Below, one piece after another: positions 1-10,060 of a stretch of DNA of 44,181 bases. A model generated the notes under the pieces. It was not told where the DNA came from, searched no databases, and saw only the letters and a program-made list of their open reading frames with translations. Each line of letters starts with the position of its first letter. The stretch's first letter is position 1. A program made the translations under genes and the position numbers. This DNA comes from Bacillota bacterium (GTDB taxonomy: Bacteria; Bacillota; Clostridia; Christensenellales; Pumilibacteraceae): NCBI GenBank assembly GCA_009781235.1, contig WQYM01000002.1, positions 1-44,181 of the forward strand. Direction: 5' to 3'.

Positions 1-3000
1 TGCGAAACCAGCAGTGATAACGCATAGCCGATGCGCATCGCGGCGGCCGGGGTTTTGGCAGAGCCGAACAGCCGCGCCGTTTCGCGCGTTAAATCCTCGG
101 CGCCGATGCTGCCGACGCATTTTAAAACATACAGAGCGGCCACGGCGTATTCCTCTTTACAGATGTCCTCGGGCTTGCGGCCGGCCTCGTTGGTGCGGAA
201 ATTTTTCATGTCGATGTCGGGCTTTGCGCGCCAGAAAAACTTGCGGCTTTGCGTCGTGTTCGAAACGGGGTTAAGGCGCTCTACCAGTTGGCCGACCAGA
301 TCGTTGAATTTTTGACCCATCCGCGAGACGCTCCACGCGGCGGCGATTTTGCGGTATAGGGCTTGATCGCTGATCGGCCCCTCGGTATCAATAATCTTTT
401 TTACTTGCGCAGCGGCGAGCGCGGCGTTTGCATATGCGTACAGCTCATCGGGCTCGCGCGGGTTCCCTAGATCCGCGGCTTTATACGGGATTTGCGGCAG
501 CGGAATATCGGGGTTAAAGGATATCTCCACGGTGTTTTTTTCGATTTCGGCGGCGATCACCTCTTTGGACTCCGCACCCACGCGCGCGACGCTGTCCCGG
601 CCGCCCCGCGCGAAATGGATAAGCCGCCGCGCCTCAGCCGCGCGGTTTTGCCACCATTCCACGGCATAAACGCGCGTCAGATTCCAGCCCATGCGCCGAT
701 AGAAGCTCTCGCGCCCGTACTCGCGGTCGCGCGCGGCCCGGTTGTGGGGCATCCCGCCGTCATCGCAAATAATGCCCGCGATATAGCGGCCGCTTGCATC
801 GCTCACCGCGACGTCGATTTTATTGGCGCTGCGGCCCGTATTTGCCGATACCTTAAAGCCGGCCGATTTCAGCGCGTCGGCGACGGAGGCGACAAAGGGC
901 GAGCAAGGCGCGGAGGGGTGCCGCGTAAAATACGCGTCGGGATTTAACGCAAAGCTCATAAAGTCTTTAAGGCCCTTGACCCCTAAGGCGGACGTGCGCG
1001 AGGTGTCGATTTGCTCCGGGCGGACGGTGGAGAAAATCAGCACCCTTTTGCAGGCGCGGGTGATGGCGACGTTGAGCCTCCGCCACCCGCCGTCTTGGTT
1101 GATGGGCCCGAAGTTGACGGTCATGCGTCCGTCCTTATCCGTACCGTACGTGACCGAAAAAATAATTACGTCGCGCTCATCCCCCTGCACGCTTTCGATG
1201 TTTTTAATAAATACGGGGCTTTCGCCGCCCGTAAAGAACCGCTCCAACTGCGGCTCGGCGGAAAGCCTCTTATCGATTAAATCCTCGATTAAATTTTGCT
1301 GCGTGATGTTAAACGTGACGATGCCATAGCTTAAATTCCGCGTATCAGGGTCGCGTAAAAGCTTAAATAATTCTTCAACTACCGCCTCGGCCTCTTTTGG
1401 GTTGGTGCGCGTCTTGCCGCGGTCGTATACGCCCTCCACCTTTCTAAATTCCACGCGGCAATGCGTGTCGTCCGGCGAGAGGAACGTGATTAAGGAGTTT
1501 TCGTTATAGTTGACGTTAGAAAAAGCAATCAGGCTTTCATGCTCGCTGCGGTAGTGCCACAAGAGGCGGTGCTGCGGAATATTGAGCGCCAGCATTTCGT
1601 CTAAAACGCTGTCTTGGTCCATGAGCTCGAAATCGGTTTCGCCCTCGCCCTGGCCCGCATTAAAGAACGTCGTGGGCGGCAGCTGCTTAGGATCCCCCAC
1701 CACCACCGTTGCGGCGCCGCGGGCGACGGCACCCACCGCCTCGCACGTTTTTAATTGCGACGCCTCGTCGAACACCACCATGTCAAAGCCAGGAAAATCG
1801 GACGGCAAATACTGCGCCGCCGAGAGCGGGCTCATCAGCATACAGGGCTTTACTTTCCGGATAAGCTCCGGGATACGCTCGAACAGGCTGCGGATCGAAA
1901 TACCGCGTCCGCGGTTTTTCACGGCGCGCATCAAAATTCCGGGCTCGGAGCTGGCGGCGGAGGCGAATTGAAAGTTAGGGAGCCCCTCGGCCATTTTGAG
2001 GTAAATCTCTTTTTTGGTGATGTCGGTCACCAGCTCCGTAAAGGCGCGGAAGCGTTCGCGCTTGGTGGCGTAGGCCCCAGGCGAAAACGTTTTTAATACG
2101 GGGTCGGCCGAGACCGTGGCGACAAGCCAGCTTTGCCAAAAGCTCCGCCTAAACAGCGCCACGGCCTCGGAGCTTTGAACCTCGCCCGCGTGATACGCCT
2201 TAACCACCTCGGCGAGTTGCGGGAATTGTTCGCACTTTTTACGGTTTTCGTTGTAAATGCACGCGTCGCGCAAGCTAGGGAGCGACGAAGCAAAGCCCTC
2301 GGCCGCGCAAAAAATCTCGAACGCATGATTTTCGGAGCTTTGGAACGCCGTCCCGTAGCCCAATTTTGCCGAGAGCGCGCGCTCGGATTCGATAAACCTT
2401 TCCATGCCCGCAAAAATCTCCGCCGCATCCCCGGGCTTTTGTTTTATGAGGGCTTTTAGCTTGCCATACAGACGGTTTTTACGCATCGCGCGGTGGCGCT
2501 TTGCAAAAACCGTCGCCATAAAACGCAAAAAGCCGTTCTTTTTGGCGTAATAGAGCGCGGACTGCAGCGTGTCGTAAACGCCGTTTATGGTCTCGAACTT
2601 TGCAAAATCGGGGGCGCTTTTTTGCGGTTTTACAAGCTCCGCCAAACGATTGTAGCTTTGCATAAAGCCCTCGTAATTCCCGGTAATCTCATGGGAGCGC
2701 TTATCTACCGCCGCTTGCAGCTCAAAGCTGTAATCGGTCACGGACGTGTGCCAAAACGCCGAATTGACGGGCTCCCCCAGCACCGCGCCGATGTCGGCCA
2801 AGCTTTTTAGGGCGTCGGTGCCGGCCTCGAGCGCCGCGCCGCTCACATCGGTATGCGCAACGTCGATTGCATCCTCCGCCCCGCCCGCCTCAATCAGGGT
2901 ATTGACCGCCTCGAACACGGAGCTCCCGACCGGCCGCTTTTCGTTCATCGCCGCCGCGAAGCTTTGAAGCTCTCCCTCGGCTGCGGCCAATTTGCCCGCC

Positions 3001-5324
3001 GTTTCCGCATAGTTTACGTCTTTGGCGTTTTGCGCAAGCTCTAATACCTTGTCGAACTGCTCGTAAAAATCCTTTTTCTTACCCTTGTTGCTGTGCAGCT
3101 CCAAGCAAAAATCCCACAGCCCGAGTTTTTCGAGCCGCCTTTTGACCACGCCTAAGGCCGCCGCTTTTTCGGCGACGAACAGTACCTTTTTGCCGTGCGC
3201 AAGGGCGTTGCCGATGATGTTGGTGATGGTTTGGCTCTTGCCGGTGCCGGGCGGGCCGAAAAGAACGAAGGTTTTGCCGCTTGACGCCTCGCGGGTGGCC
3301 TTAGTCTGCGACGAATCGGAATCCACCGGCAAATAAAGATGGGGGTTCCCGCTGGGCGCAAATGCGGGCTCGAACAATTTTTTATCCAACTTCCCCGCAA
3401 TCAAAGAGCCCGTCAACGGGTGGGAACGCACCGCTTTTTCCCGGGAGTTTAAGTCATGCCAAAGCATAAAGCCCGAATAATTAAACGACCCGAAATTAGC
3501 GGCCTCGATAACCTCCCAGCCCTTTTGACTTAAAACCAGTTTGGCGAGGTGCGTCAATATCGCCGGAATATCGGGGCCGTTTTCACCGCTTGCCAGCGCC
3601 CTTAACCCGGAGGCGTCAATCCGGAAAGTTGAGCGCAGCATTTCGATTAAGCTTAGGTTGATTTGGGCGGGCTCTTCGGCTTGCTGCAACTGAAACTGCG
3701 CGCGCGCGGATTTTCGGCTCAGCTCGACCGGCACCAAAACAATCGGAGAGAACCGGTCAATGCCCGGCTTATCCTTATCCTGCCATTTTAAATACCCGAG
3801 CGCCAAAAACAAGGTGCGCGCGCCGGTTTCCTCTAAAGCTAGGCGCGCCGCGCGGAACATTTTAGTCAGGCGCTTGTTCATCTCTCCGCTTTCAAACACG
3901 CATCGGAGACGCCCGTCGGCAAGCTCCTCTTGGATAAACCTCTCAAAAATCGCGCCCTCATTTTTGAGTTTGGTGATATCGGAGATTTTTTTGAGTTCGC
4001 GCGGGTGCTCGGCCAACGAGAGCTGCCCCCCGCCTGCTAACGCGTTAAAGGTTTCGGCCAGTTCGTAGTTTAGGAGCGGGATTCCGGCGCGGTTTACCTT
4101 ATAGTTGATTAAAGGATTGCGTAGCGTTATGTTAAGGAGGTCGCGCTTCCATTTTTCAAAGCGGTCCCCAAGCCCTTGCGCCTCCGGCTCGATTTCCTCC
4201 CCCCAGCGCAAGCTCTTAATCTCCTCTCTTTGCGCCTCGTAAATCTCGCGGTCCACGCGATAGCTCCCGTCCGAGCCATAGCGCACCGGCAGCGGCAAAA
4301 TCCCGCCGCGCCGCGCCCGCTTAATATCTATGTACATCATAAAGCCGCGGCCGTCCTCGAGCCTTGCGGTTGCTGCGGCAACCGCGCCCGCGTATCCGGT
4401 TTTGCCGTCGGTGCTTAACGTGGATTCGAGCGCCGTCATTTTGGAGATGCCGTCCGCCATGAATTTTTTGACGGCGGAAAGGTCGTCGCCCACGCACTCG
4501 GGGAAGCAGCTATCTTCCAGCCAAAACCCGGGAAAGGCGTGGCCCGTGATTAAAAATATGACGGGGTTGATGCCCACGGCCTCGGCGCACGAGCAAAACA
4601 GCATGGCGGTATCGAGGCAAGTGCCTAACCCTAAATCGAGGATTATTTTGGGGAACCGCACCTTTTGGCCTTGGCGCTCAAAGCTCGCGGGCGGATTGGC
4701 GTAGACGAGATTTTTGGCTTTGATTACTGCGTATATCGCGGCCAATTGCTTGAACACGCGGTTGGGGTCACCCGACTGGTAGCCGTCAAAGCTTAGCCCC
4801 TCGGCCTTTAAAAGCTGACCCGCCTCGGAAATAATCACATTCACGGCGGGGTCTTTGGGGGTGGAAAACGCCGCCAAATATTCGGGCAGAATCTCAAAGC
4901 CCGGCCACTCGTCGTACGCCAAAACGTCGATGATAAAAATTTCTTTTTTGACAAACGCGCCCTCAACTTCGGCCTCGATGATAATTTCCGTTTTAACGCG
5001 CTCCTCTAGCGATGCCAAATAATCGTAATCGAGCACGATTTTGATATCTTGGAATTGGTGTTGCGCCCCGGCGCCCAAAGCGGCAATAGAAAAATACGTT
5101 TCCTTAAAAAAATGCGGGTTCGACCAGATTTTGAGCCGCACATCAAGCATCTCCGTATCGGAGTTGTTCTTAACCGTCATGCCCTTAACAACGTCAAACC
5201 GGTTTTGCTGCAGCACAAAGCACGCCCGTTTTGCGTGGTCGAGCTCAATCGTAATATCCGTTTTTACAAAAACTTTCTTTGCGGGAACCTCGGGAATTTC
5301 CGCGGGCATCGCTTCGCTTTCCAT
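1..5324 (-). CDS. Giant DUF4011-type SF1 helicase with N-terminal transglutaminase-like domain and C-terminal Vsr-like/DUF3320 region (Hhe-like); 3' end runs off the window
   Basis: Manual minus-strand translation from ATG at 5324 (MESEAMPAEIPEVPAKKVFVKTDITIELD...) stays open to position 1. Motifs: transglutaminase-like LGTCLDTAMLFCSCAEAVGINPVIFLITGHAF; DUF4011-like KWKRDLLNITLRNPLINYK; Walker A FGPPGTGKSQTITNI; DEASQ; VGDPKQLPPT; SVQGDERDVIIFSVTYG; NVAITRA; Vsr-like GRYIAGIICDDG...RDREYGRESFYRRMGWNLTRVYAVEWW; DUF3320-like tail. Absent from the ORF track because it has no stop in the window. Confidence 0.88.
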   Translation of the reverse strand, partial: MESEAMPAEIPEVPAKKVFVKTDITIELDHAKRACFVLQQNRFDVVKGMTVKNNSDTEMLDVRLKIWSNPHFFKETYFSIAALGAGAQHQFQDIKIVLDYDYLASLEERVKTEIIIEAEVEGAFVKKEIFIIDVLAYDEWPGFEILPEYLAAFSTPKDPAVNVIISEAGQLLKAEGLSFDGYQSGDPNRVFKQLAAIYAVIKAKNLVYANPPASFERQGQKVRFPKIILDLGLGTCLDTAMLFCSCAEAVGINPVIFLITGHAFPGFWLEDSCFPECVGDDLSAVKKFMADGISKMTALESTLSTDGKTGYAGAVAAATARLEDGRGFMMYIDIKRARRGGILPLPVRYGSDGSYRVDREIYEAQREEIKSLRWGEEIEPEAQGLGDRFEKWKRDLLNITLRNPLINYKVNRAGIPLLNYELAETFNALAGGGQLSLAEHPRELKKISDITKLKNEGAIFERFIQEELADGRLRCVFESGEMNKRLTKMFRAARLALEETGARTLFLALGYLKWQDKDKPGIDRFSPIVLVPVELSRKSARAQFQLQQAEEPAQINLSLIEMLRSTFRIDASGLRALASGENGPDIPAILTHLAKLVLSQKGWEVIEAANFGSFNYSGFMLWHDLNSREKAVRSHPLTGSLIAGKLDKKLFEPAFAPSGNPHLYLPVDSDSSQTKATREASSGKTFVLFGPPGTGKSQTITNIIGNALAHGKKVLFVAEKAAALGVVKRRLEKLGLWDFCLELHSNKGKKKDFYEQFDKVLELAQNAKDVNYAETAGKLAAAEGELQSFAAAMNEKRPVGSSVFEAVNTLIEAGGAEDAIDVAHTDVSGAALEAGTDALKSLADIGAVLGEPVNSAFWHTSVTDYSFELQAAVDKRSHEITGNYEGFMQSYNRLAELVKPQKSAPDFAKFETINGVYDTLQSALYYAKKNGFLRFMATVFAKRHRAMRKNRLYGKLKALIKQKPGDAAEIFAGMERFIESERALSAKLGYGTAFQSSENHAFEIFCAAEGFASSLPSLRDACIYNENRKKCEQFPQLAEVVKAYHAGEVQSSEAVALFRRSFWQSWLVATVSADPVLKTFSPGAYATKRERFRAFTELVTDITKKEIYLKMAEGLPNFQFASAASSEPGILMRAVKNRGRGISIRSLFERIPELIRKVKPCMLMSPLSAAQYLPSDFPGFDMVVFDEASQLKTCEAVGAVARGAATVVVGDPKQLPPTTFFNAGQGEGETDFELMDQDSVLDEMLALNIPQHRLLWHYRSEHESLIAFSNVNYNENSLITFLSPDDTHCRVEFRKVEGVYDRGKTRTNPKEAEAVVEELFKLLRDPDTRNLSYGIVTFNITQQNLIEDLIDKRLSAEPQLERFFTGGESPVFIKNIESVQGDERDVIIFSVTYGTDKDGRMTVNFGPINQDGGWRRLNVAITRACKRVLIFSTVRPEQIDTSRTSALGVKGLKDFMSFALNPDAYFTRHPSAPCSPFVASVADALKSAGFKVSANTGRSANKIDVAVSDASGRYIAGIICDDGGMPHNRAARDREYGRESFYRRMGWNLTRVYAVEWWQNRAAEARRLIHFARGGRDSVARVGAESKEVIAAEIEKNTVEISFNPDIPLPQIPYKAADLGNPREPDELYAYANAALAAAQVKKIIDTEGPISDQALYRKIAAAWSVSRMGQKFNDLVGQLVERLNPVSNTTQSRKFFWRAKPDIDMKNFRTNEAGRKPEDICKEEYAVAALYVLKCVGSIGAEDLTRETARLFGSAKTPAAAMRIGYALSLLVS

Positions 5325-5380
5325 ATCTGTCTCCTTCCTAACTTCTATTGTACCACACCCCCGCAAATCCCGCAAGAATT

Positions 5381-6295
5381 TTATGCCAGTTTTATCTCGT
5401 CTATGCAGCCGAGCGCGCCGCATTCCGCGCAAAGATAACCGATGTACAGCCAGCTTTTTGTTTTGTCCTCATGCAGGGCATGCCCTAATGTGAGGTACAT
5501 GGCGTCATGCGCGCTTTCGTTAGCGCAACGACAAAAGGTAATTTCCGCATCGGTTTCATCCCAAAAATCGGCGCTGTCCTCGATGTACTCCATTTCTCCG
5601 CATGCTTTACAAATCATTCGGTATAGCTGTTCCTCGCGTTTTCCCTCAACCGTAAAAACGGCGCCGCCGCACTTTTTGCACTTTTGCTCCTGAAATACCT
5701 CCGCCCGATACCCCGGCAATTCGACGTCCTTTGAAAAATGGCCGCTTGAGCCGTTGCCCCCCATGCCGTAGCCCTTTCCCTGAAAGCACATCGCGACAAA
5801 GGCGACCAACGGGATGATTAAGCCGGATTGAAGGACAAAAAACGTTTTTAATTTATTAGACAGCCCGATATCAAAAAAAATCGCGATTGCGGCAAAAATG
5901 ACCTCGAACAACACGACGAGAAACAACGTGATTTTGAGGGGAGACTTAAGCCAAGCCGCCTTGCCCGCCTTTTCTTCCCACGATACTTCCTCAGTTTTAA
6001 CGGAATATTGCTCTAAATACGCCTTAATATCTCCGGGAGATCTGCCGTTCCAGCGCCAGCCGTCAAAGCTGAGCGTCCCGGAAGACGCGGTTTTGGTTTT
6101 AATCTTTTTAGGGACAAGAAAAAAAACGAGCGTCACAAGGCTGCCCGCCAAAATAAAAAAGCACAGAATGACGGCGGGAAGCAATTCGGCAATCGGTTTA
6201 TCGGCCGGGTTCACCGCAAGTAAAACGACAATAATGGCAATCATGCCGGCCGCCAACAGAATTAACATTATAATCGCCGACCACGGTCTTTTCAT
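5381..6295 (-). CDS. Membrane protein with C-terminal CxxC zinc-ribbon-like motifs, unknown function
   Basis: 304-aa ORF with about four hydrophobic segments and CKKCGG / CKACGE / CAECGALGC motifs; 1 nt from the downstream stop of the ABC-F gene. Confidence 0.75.
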   Translation of the reverse strand: MKRPWSAIIMLILLAAGMIAIIVVLLAVNPADKPIAELLPAVILCFFILAGSLVTLVFFLVPKKIKTKTASSGTLSFDGWRWNGRSPGDIKAYLEQYSVKTEEVSWEEKAGKAAWLKSPLKITLFLVVLFEVIFAAIAIFFDIGLSNKLKTFFVLQSGLIIPLVAFVAMCFQGKGYGMGGNGSSGHFSKDVELPGYRAEVFQEQKCKKCGGAVFTVEGKREEQLYRMICKACGEMEYIEDSADFWDETDAEITFCRCANESAHDAMYLTLGHALHEDKTKSWLYIGYLCAECGALGCIDEIKLA

Positions 6296-7867
6296 TTATA
6301 ATTCCAAATACGCGTCGTAGTTTGTATCCTTATCGAACACCTTGGTGTCCTCAATCTCGATGATGCGGTTTGCGACGGTAGACATGATTTCCTCGTCGTG
6401 CGTGATGAACAGCATGCCGCCCTTAAAATTGGTCATGCCCTTGTTGAGCGCGGTAATCGCCTCTAAATCGAGGTGGTTTGTAGGCTCGTCGAATACGAGG
6501 AAGTTGGCGTTTGAGAGCATCATGCGCGAAAACATGCAGCGCACCTTTTCGCCGCCCGACAGTACTTTTGCCTTTTTAAGCGCCTCTTGGCCGGAAAACA
6601 ACATTCTTCCCAGCCACCCGCGCAGGTATTCCTCGTACTTTTCCTTGGAGTACTGGGCAATCCATTCCACCAAATTGAGATCCACGCCGTCAAAAAAATT
6701 GTCATAATTCTGCGGCAAGTACGCCGGGGTGATGGTTTGGCCCCACTTGACGTGCCCGGCGTCCGGCTTTTCGATGCCCATAATAATATCGAACAGCATC
6801 GAAACACGCGGGCTTTGCGAGGTTACAAAACAAATTTTGTCGTCTTTTTTTAACTTGAACGAAACGTTTTCAAAAAAGCCTTTTTTGGTCAATCCTTCGA
6901 CCTCTAAAATCTCGTTGCCGATGTCGCGGTCATACTTAAAATCGATAAACGGGTAGCGGCGGTTGGAGGGCTTGATGTCCTCAAGCTTTAACTTTTCAAG
7001 CTCTTTTTTGCGGCTGGTGGCTTGCTTGGATTTAGAGGCGTTGGCGGAAAAGCGTTGGATAAACTCCTGCAACTCCTTGGCGCGCTGCTCGTTTTTCTTA
7101 TTGAGCTCTTTTGCCTGACGCGCCAGTAGCTGGCTCGTCTCGTACCAAAAGTCGTAGTTGCCCACATAGATGTTGATTTTCTTAAAGTCCACGTCGCAGA
7201 TGTGCGTGCAGACGCGGTTTAAAAAGTGCCGGTTGTGGCTAACGATGATGATAATCGTCTCCTCTAGGGAGAACAAATAATCCTCGAACCACTTGACGGA
7301 TTTTGGGTCTAAGTTGTTGGTCGGCTCGTCTAAAACAAGGACGTCCGGGCTGCCGAAAAGGCACTGCGCCAGCAGCACCTTAACCTTAACCTTAACGTCT
7401 AAGTCCCCCATCTTCTCGTTAAAAAGAGCGGGATCTATTTTTAAAGAGTTTAACAGCGTTTCGGCGTTCGACTCCGCCTCGTAGCCGCCGGCTTCGGCAA
7501 ATTCCGCCTCGAGCTCCCCCGCGCGCACGCCGTCCGCGTCGGTGAATTCTTCCTTTTGATATAATGCGTCCCGCTCGGCGGAAAGCTCCACCAGCCGCGC
7601 ATGCCCAAGCATCACCGTCTGCAACACGGTGCTCTCGTCAAATAAATTTTGATTTTGCGCCAGCACCGAAACGCGGTCCTTTTTGTCAATATATACGTCG
7701 CCCTTGTTGGGCTCTAACTCGCCCGTCAAAATCTTGAGGAACGTGGACTTGCCCGCCCCGTTAGCGCCGATGACGCCGTAGCAGTTGCCTTTGGTAAACT
7801 TTAAACTCACGTTCTCAAAAAGAACGCGAGAGCCGAATTGCAGTGAAATGTTGTTGACGGATACCAT
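6296..7867 (-). CDS. ABC-F family ATPase (YkpA/YbiT-like)
   Basis: Two ABC domains: GANGAGKSTFLKILTGE, LDEPTNNLDP, LSGGEKVRCMFSRMML, FDEPTNHLDLEAI; no transmembrane domain. Confidence 0.93.
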   Translation of the reverse strand: MVSVNNISLQFGSRVLFENVSLKFTKGNCYGVIGANGAGKSTFLKILTGELEPNKGDVYIDKKDRVSVLAQNQNLFDESTVLQTVMLGHARLVELSAERDALYQKEEFTDADGVRAGELEAEFAEAGGYEAESNAETLLNSLKIDPALFNEKMGDLDVKVKVKVLLAQCLFGSPDVLVLDEPTNNLDPKSVKWFEDYLFSLEETIIIIVSHNRHFLNRVCTHICDVDFKKINIYVGNYDFWYETSQLLARQAKELNKKNEQRAKELQEFIQRFSANASKSKQATSRKKELEKLKLEDIKPSNRRYPFIDFKYDRDIGNEILEVEGLTKKGFFENVSFKLKKDDKICFVTSQSPRVSMLFDIIMGIEKPDAGHVKWGQTITPAYLPQNYDNFFDGVDLNLVEWIAQYSKEKYEEYLRGWLGRMLFSGQEALKKAKVLSGGEKVRCMFSRMMLSNANFLVFDEPTNHLDLEAITALNKGMTNFKGGMLFITHDEEIMSTVANRIIEIEDTKVFDKDTNYDAYLEL

Positions 7868-7877
7868 ATTACGTCTT

Positions 7878-8408
7878 TTATGATTTCCTTTTCTCCTTAT
7901 TCACGAGGGACAGCGCCGTACATACGACCACCGCCACGCCGCATATCAACAATATCGGCAATAACGGCCCGGGAGCAACGCCCGCGTTTTTCCAAATCTT
8001 TCCGCCGCTGAATATCATTAGAAGTATCGGGAGAAAAACCATTCCGATTCCGTCGCCAAGGTTGTTCTTGCCAAGCTTTTTTCTTACAAGAAGTAAGATT
8101 ATGGATACGAGCCCAGTCAGGGGAACCGCGACCGCCGCCACGTATGCAATGATAACAACCGCATAGATGCTCCAATCGACCCTCGCGCCGTCCGTTACCG
8201 TCGAAATAACGGTGATCGTTTTACCGACCTTATCAAACGGGGTCTTCGCGCCTAACATGCCGGCTCCGACCGGATCGCATAAAAACCATCCGCTTTTTAT
8301 GCCCCTCACGCTCCACAGCGGAAACGCGGCCTCAAAAAAACTCAGCACACACGCCACCATCACAAACGCGATGGCCGCCATAGTGACAAGCAAAAGGATT
8401 TTTTTCAT
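7878..8408 (-). CDS. Small membrane protein, unknown function
   Basis: ORF with likely start MKKILLLVTMAAIAFVMVAC at 8408; several hydrophobic helices. Confidence 0.6.
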   Translation of the reverse strand: MKKILLLVTMAAIAFVMVACVLSFFEAAFPLWSVRGIKSGWFLCDPVGAGMLGAKTPFDKVGKTITVISTVTDGARVDWSIYAVVIIAYVAAVAVPLTGLVSIILLLVRKKLGKNNLGDGIGMVFLPILLMIFSGGKIWKNAGVAPGPLLPILLICGVAVVVCTALSLVNKEKRKS

Positions 8409-8430
8409 GGTCGGCCTCCTTTTGTAAACC

Positions 8431-8733
8431 CTACTCCGCCTTAAACGGCAAAAGCGCCATAAGGCGGGCGTTTTTGATGGCAACCGCCAGCTCGCGCTGG
8501 TGCGAGGCGCACGTGCCGGATTGGCGGCGCGGGACGATTTTGCCCTTTTCGGTAATATAGCGCTTCAGTTTCCCGAAGTCTTTATAGTCGATTACCGCGA
8601 TTTTTTCCACGCAAAACGCGCAGACCTTACGCTTAGGGGGGCGCTTTTGAGGAGGGCGTTTTCCCTTATCCTCTCCGGCCTCTCCCGTCGCCGGGGCGGC
8701 GGGCCTTTCTTTTTTTTCTTTATCTTTTTCCAT
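8431..8733 (-). CDS. rpsR: 30S ribosomal protein S18
   Basis: [62 protein letters not shown] is typical S18. Start MEKDKEKK at 8733 has an upstream AAGGAG, so the ORF-track start is probably too long. Confidence 0.96.
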   Translation of the reverse strand: MEKDKEKKERPAAPATGEAGEDKGKRPPQKRPPKRKVCAFCVEKIAVIDYKDFGKLKRYITEKGKIVPRRQSGTCASHQRELAVAIKNARLMALLPFKAE

Positions 8734-8752
8734 GATGTTTTTGAAAATCTCC

Positions 8753-8983
8753 TTAATTTTTCTTGTTTTTGTCAAGCAAGAGAGAAAATAGCCAAAGCAA
8801 TAATCCGATCACGAACGCAAAAATTACCTCGCCGATCATTGCAATAAAAAACGCCTTATTGGCAGTCGGCCTAAGGTAAAAGCCGTCGGTCAAAATCCCT
8901 GTCGCGGCGATATTAAAGCAAATCATGATAAACGGCAGAGCTATTGCGAGTATTCTCAACCAGTGCTTTTTTATAATCTTCAT
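8753..8983 (-). CDS. Small two-TM membrane protein
   Basis: 76-aa [32 protein letters not shown]... between ssb and rpsR. Confidence 0.6.
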   Translation of the reverse strand: MKIIKKHWLRILAIALPFIMICFNIAATGILTDGFYLRPTANKAFFIAMIGEVIFAFVIGLLLWLFSLLLDKNKKN

Positions 8984-8984
8984 G

Positions 8985-9422
8985 CTAGAAAGGCAGCCCG
9001 TCGTCGTCGATCGGCTTCAGCGCAGCTGCGGGCGCGGAAGCGGGCCGCCTTACCGGCGGCTCGCCGGCCCCCGGGAATTGCCCGGTGTTTTCGGTACGTT
9101 CACCCATGCCGGTACGCGTTAAAAATTCCACGTCGTCGGCCTCGATTTCGGTCACGTAATGCTTTTGGCCTTCCTTCTCGTAGGTGCGCGTGCGAATCGA
9201 GCCGCTGATTGCCACTTTCGAGCCCTTGGTAAGATACTTGCCGCAGTTGTCGCCCAAGCCACGCCATGCCACTATGTTAAAAAAGTCGGCCTCGCGCTCT
9301 CCGGCGGCGTTCACGAAATTGCGGTTGACCGCAATCCCGAATTTGCAAACCGTAATTCCCGTCCCGGTGGTCGTAACCTCCGGGTCGCGGGTCAGGTTGC
9401 CCACTAAAAAACTTTTGTTCAT
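8985..9422 (-). CDS. ssb: Single-stranded DNA-binding protein
   Basis: MNKSFLVGNLTRDPEVTTTGTGITVCKFGIAVNR OB-fold and acidic C-terminal tail DDDGLPF. Confidence 0.96.
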   Translation of the reverse strand: MNKSFLVGNLTRDPEVTTTGTGITVCKFGIAVNRNFVNAAGEREADFFNIVAWRGLGDNCGKYLTKGSKVAISGSIRTRTYEKEGQKHYVTEIEADDVEFLTRTGMGERTENTGQFPGAGEPPVRRPASAPAAALKPIDDDGLPF

Positions 9423-9467
9423 AATAATGTTCTCCTATTATTTTGTTTTACAAAATGACAGGGGTTC

Positions 9468-9577
9468 CAAATACAAAATATAAAATATAAATTTCGGCTT
9501 TTTTCTTTTCGCAAACTGGGATAACCCACAATCACATAAAACAACAATTTATATTTTATATTTTATATTTTATCCCT
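9468..9577. repeat. Inverted AT-rich heptamer arrays (aaatata / tatattt) in the ssb-rpsF intergenic region
   Basis: aaatacaaaatataaaatataaatt near 9468-9490 and aatttatattttatattttatattttatcc near 9546-9575; 7-bp period, arms reverse complementary. Confidence 0.8.
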
Positions 9578-9580
9578 TTC

Positions 9581-9871
9581 CTACTTTCTCATTACTTTGT
9601 ACCTGACAACATGATCTGCGATTTTCATGCGGCGCTCGAGCTCGGCCGGGAATTCCGGCTTGCCCGTAAACGTCATAAGCACATAAAAGCCCTCGGTTTT
9701 ATAGTCGATGGGATAGGCGAATCTCCGGCTTCCCCACGGCGCGGTTTTTACCACGCTTTCGACCTCGCCGCCGTTTTCCGTGACGAGATTTGAAAATTTT
9801 TCAATCTCGGCCTCGCGAACGGCGTCTTCGAGCTTTGTTTCTAAGATGTACAGCACTTCGTATCGGTTCAT
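9581..9871 (-). CDS. rpsF: 30S ribosomal protein S6
   Basis: MNRYEVLYILETKL...WGSRRFAYPIDYKTEGFYVLMTFTGKPEFPAELERRMKIADHVVRYKVMRK. Confidence 0.95.
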   Translation of the reverse strand: MNRYEVLYILETKLEDAVREAEIEKFSNLVTENGGEVESVVKTAPWGSRRFAYPIDYKTEGFYVLMTFTGKPEFPAELERRMKIADHVVRYKVMRK

Positions 9872-9937
9872 TTAGTTTACCTCCTTTTGGACTTTTGGCC
9901 GCGTCTTTAACTAACCGGCCCGGCGACCCCACATGAT

Positions 9938-9976
9938 AGTGCAATAGTACAGTAGTGCAGTAGTGCAGTAGTTAGC
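9938..9976. repeat. Imperfect 8-bp tandem repeat (agtgcagt)n
   Basis: agtgcaat agtacagt agtgcagt agtgcagt agttagcg upstream of rpsF. Confidence 0.75.
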
Positions 9977-10060
9977 GGAGTAAGGATTTGCCCCGGATTT
10001 TTAAGGGCTAGAATAGTATAGCATTAAAAAACGGGGAAAGCAAGCGATTTAAGTAATTTT

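Noticed and set aside
14-5493. Many plus-strand ORFs across the first 5.5 kb (e.g. 492..947, 1582..1971, 5041..5493)
   Set aside because: They are shadow ORFs opposite the single large DUF4011 helicase reading frame; low-complexity composition and no recognisable motifs.
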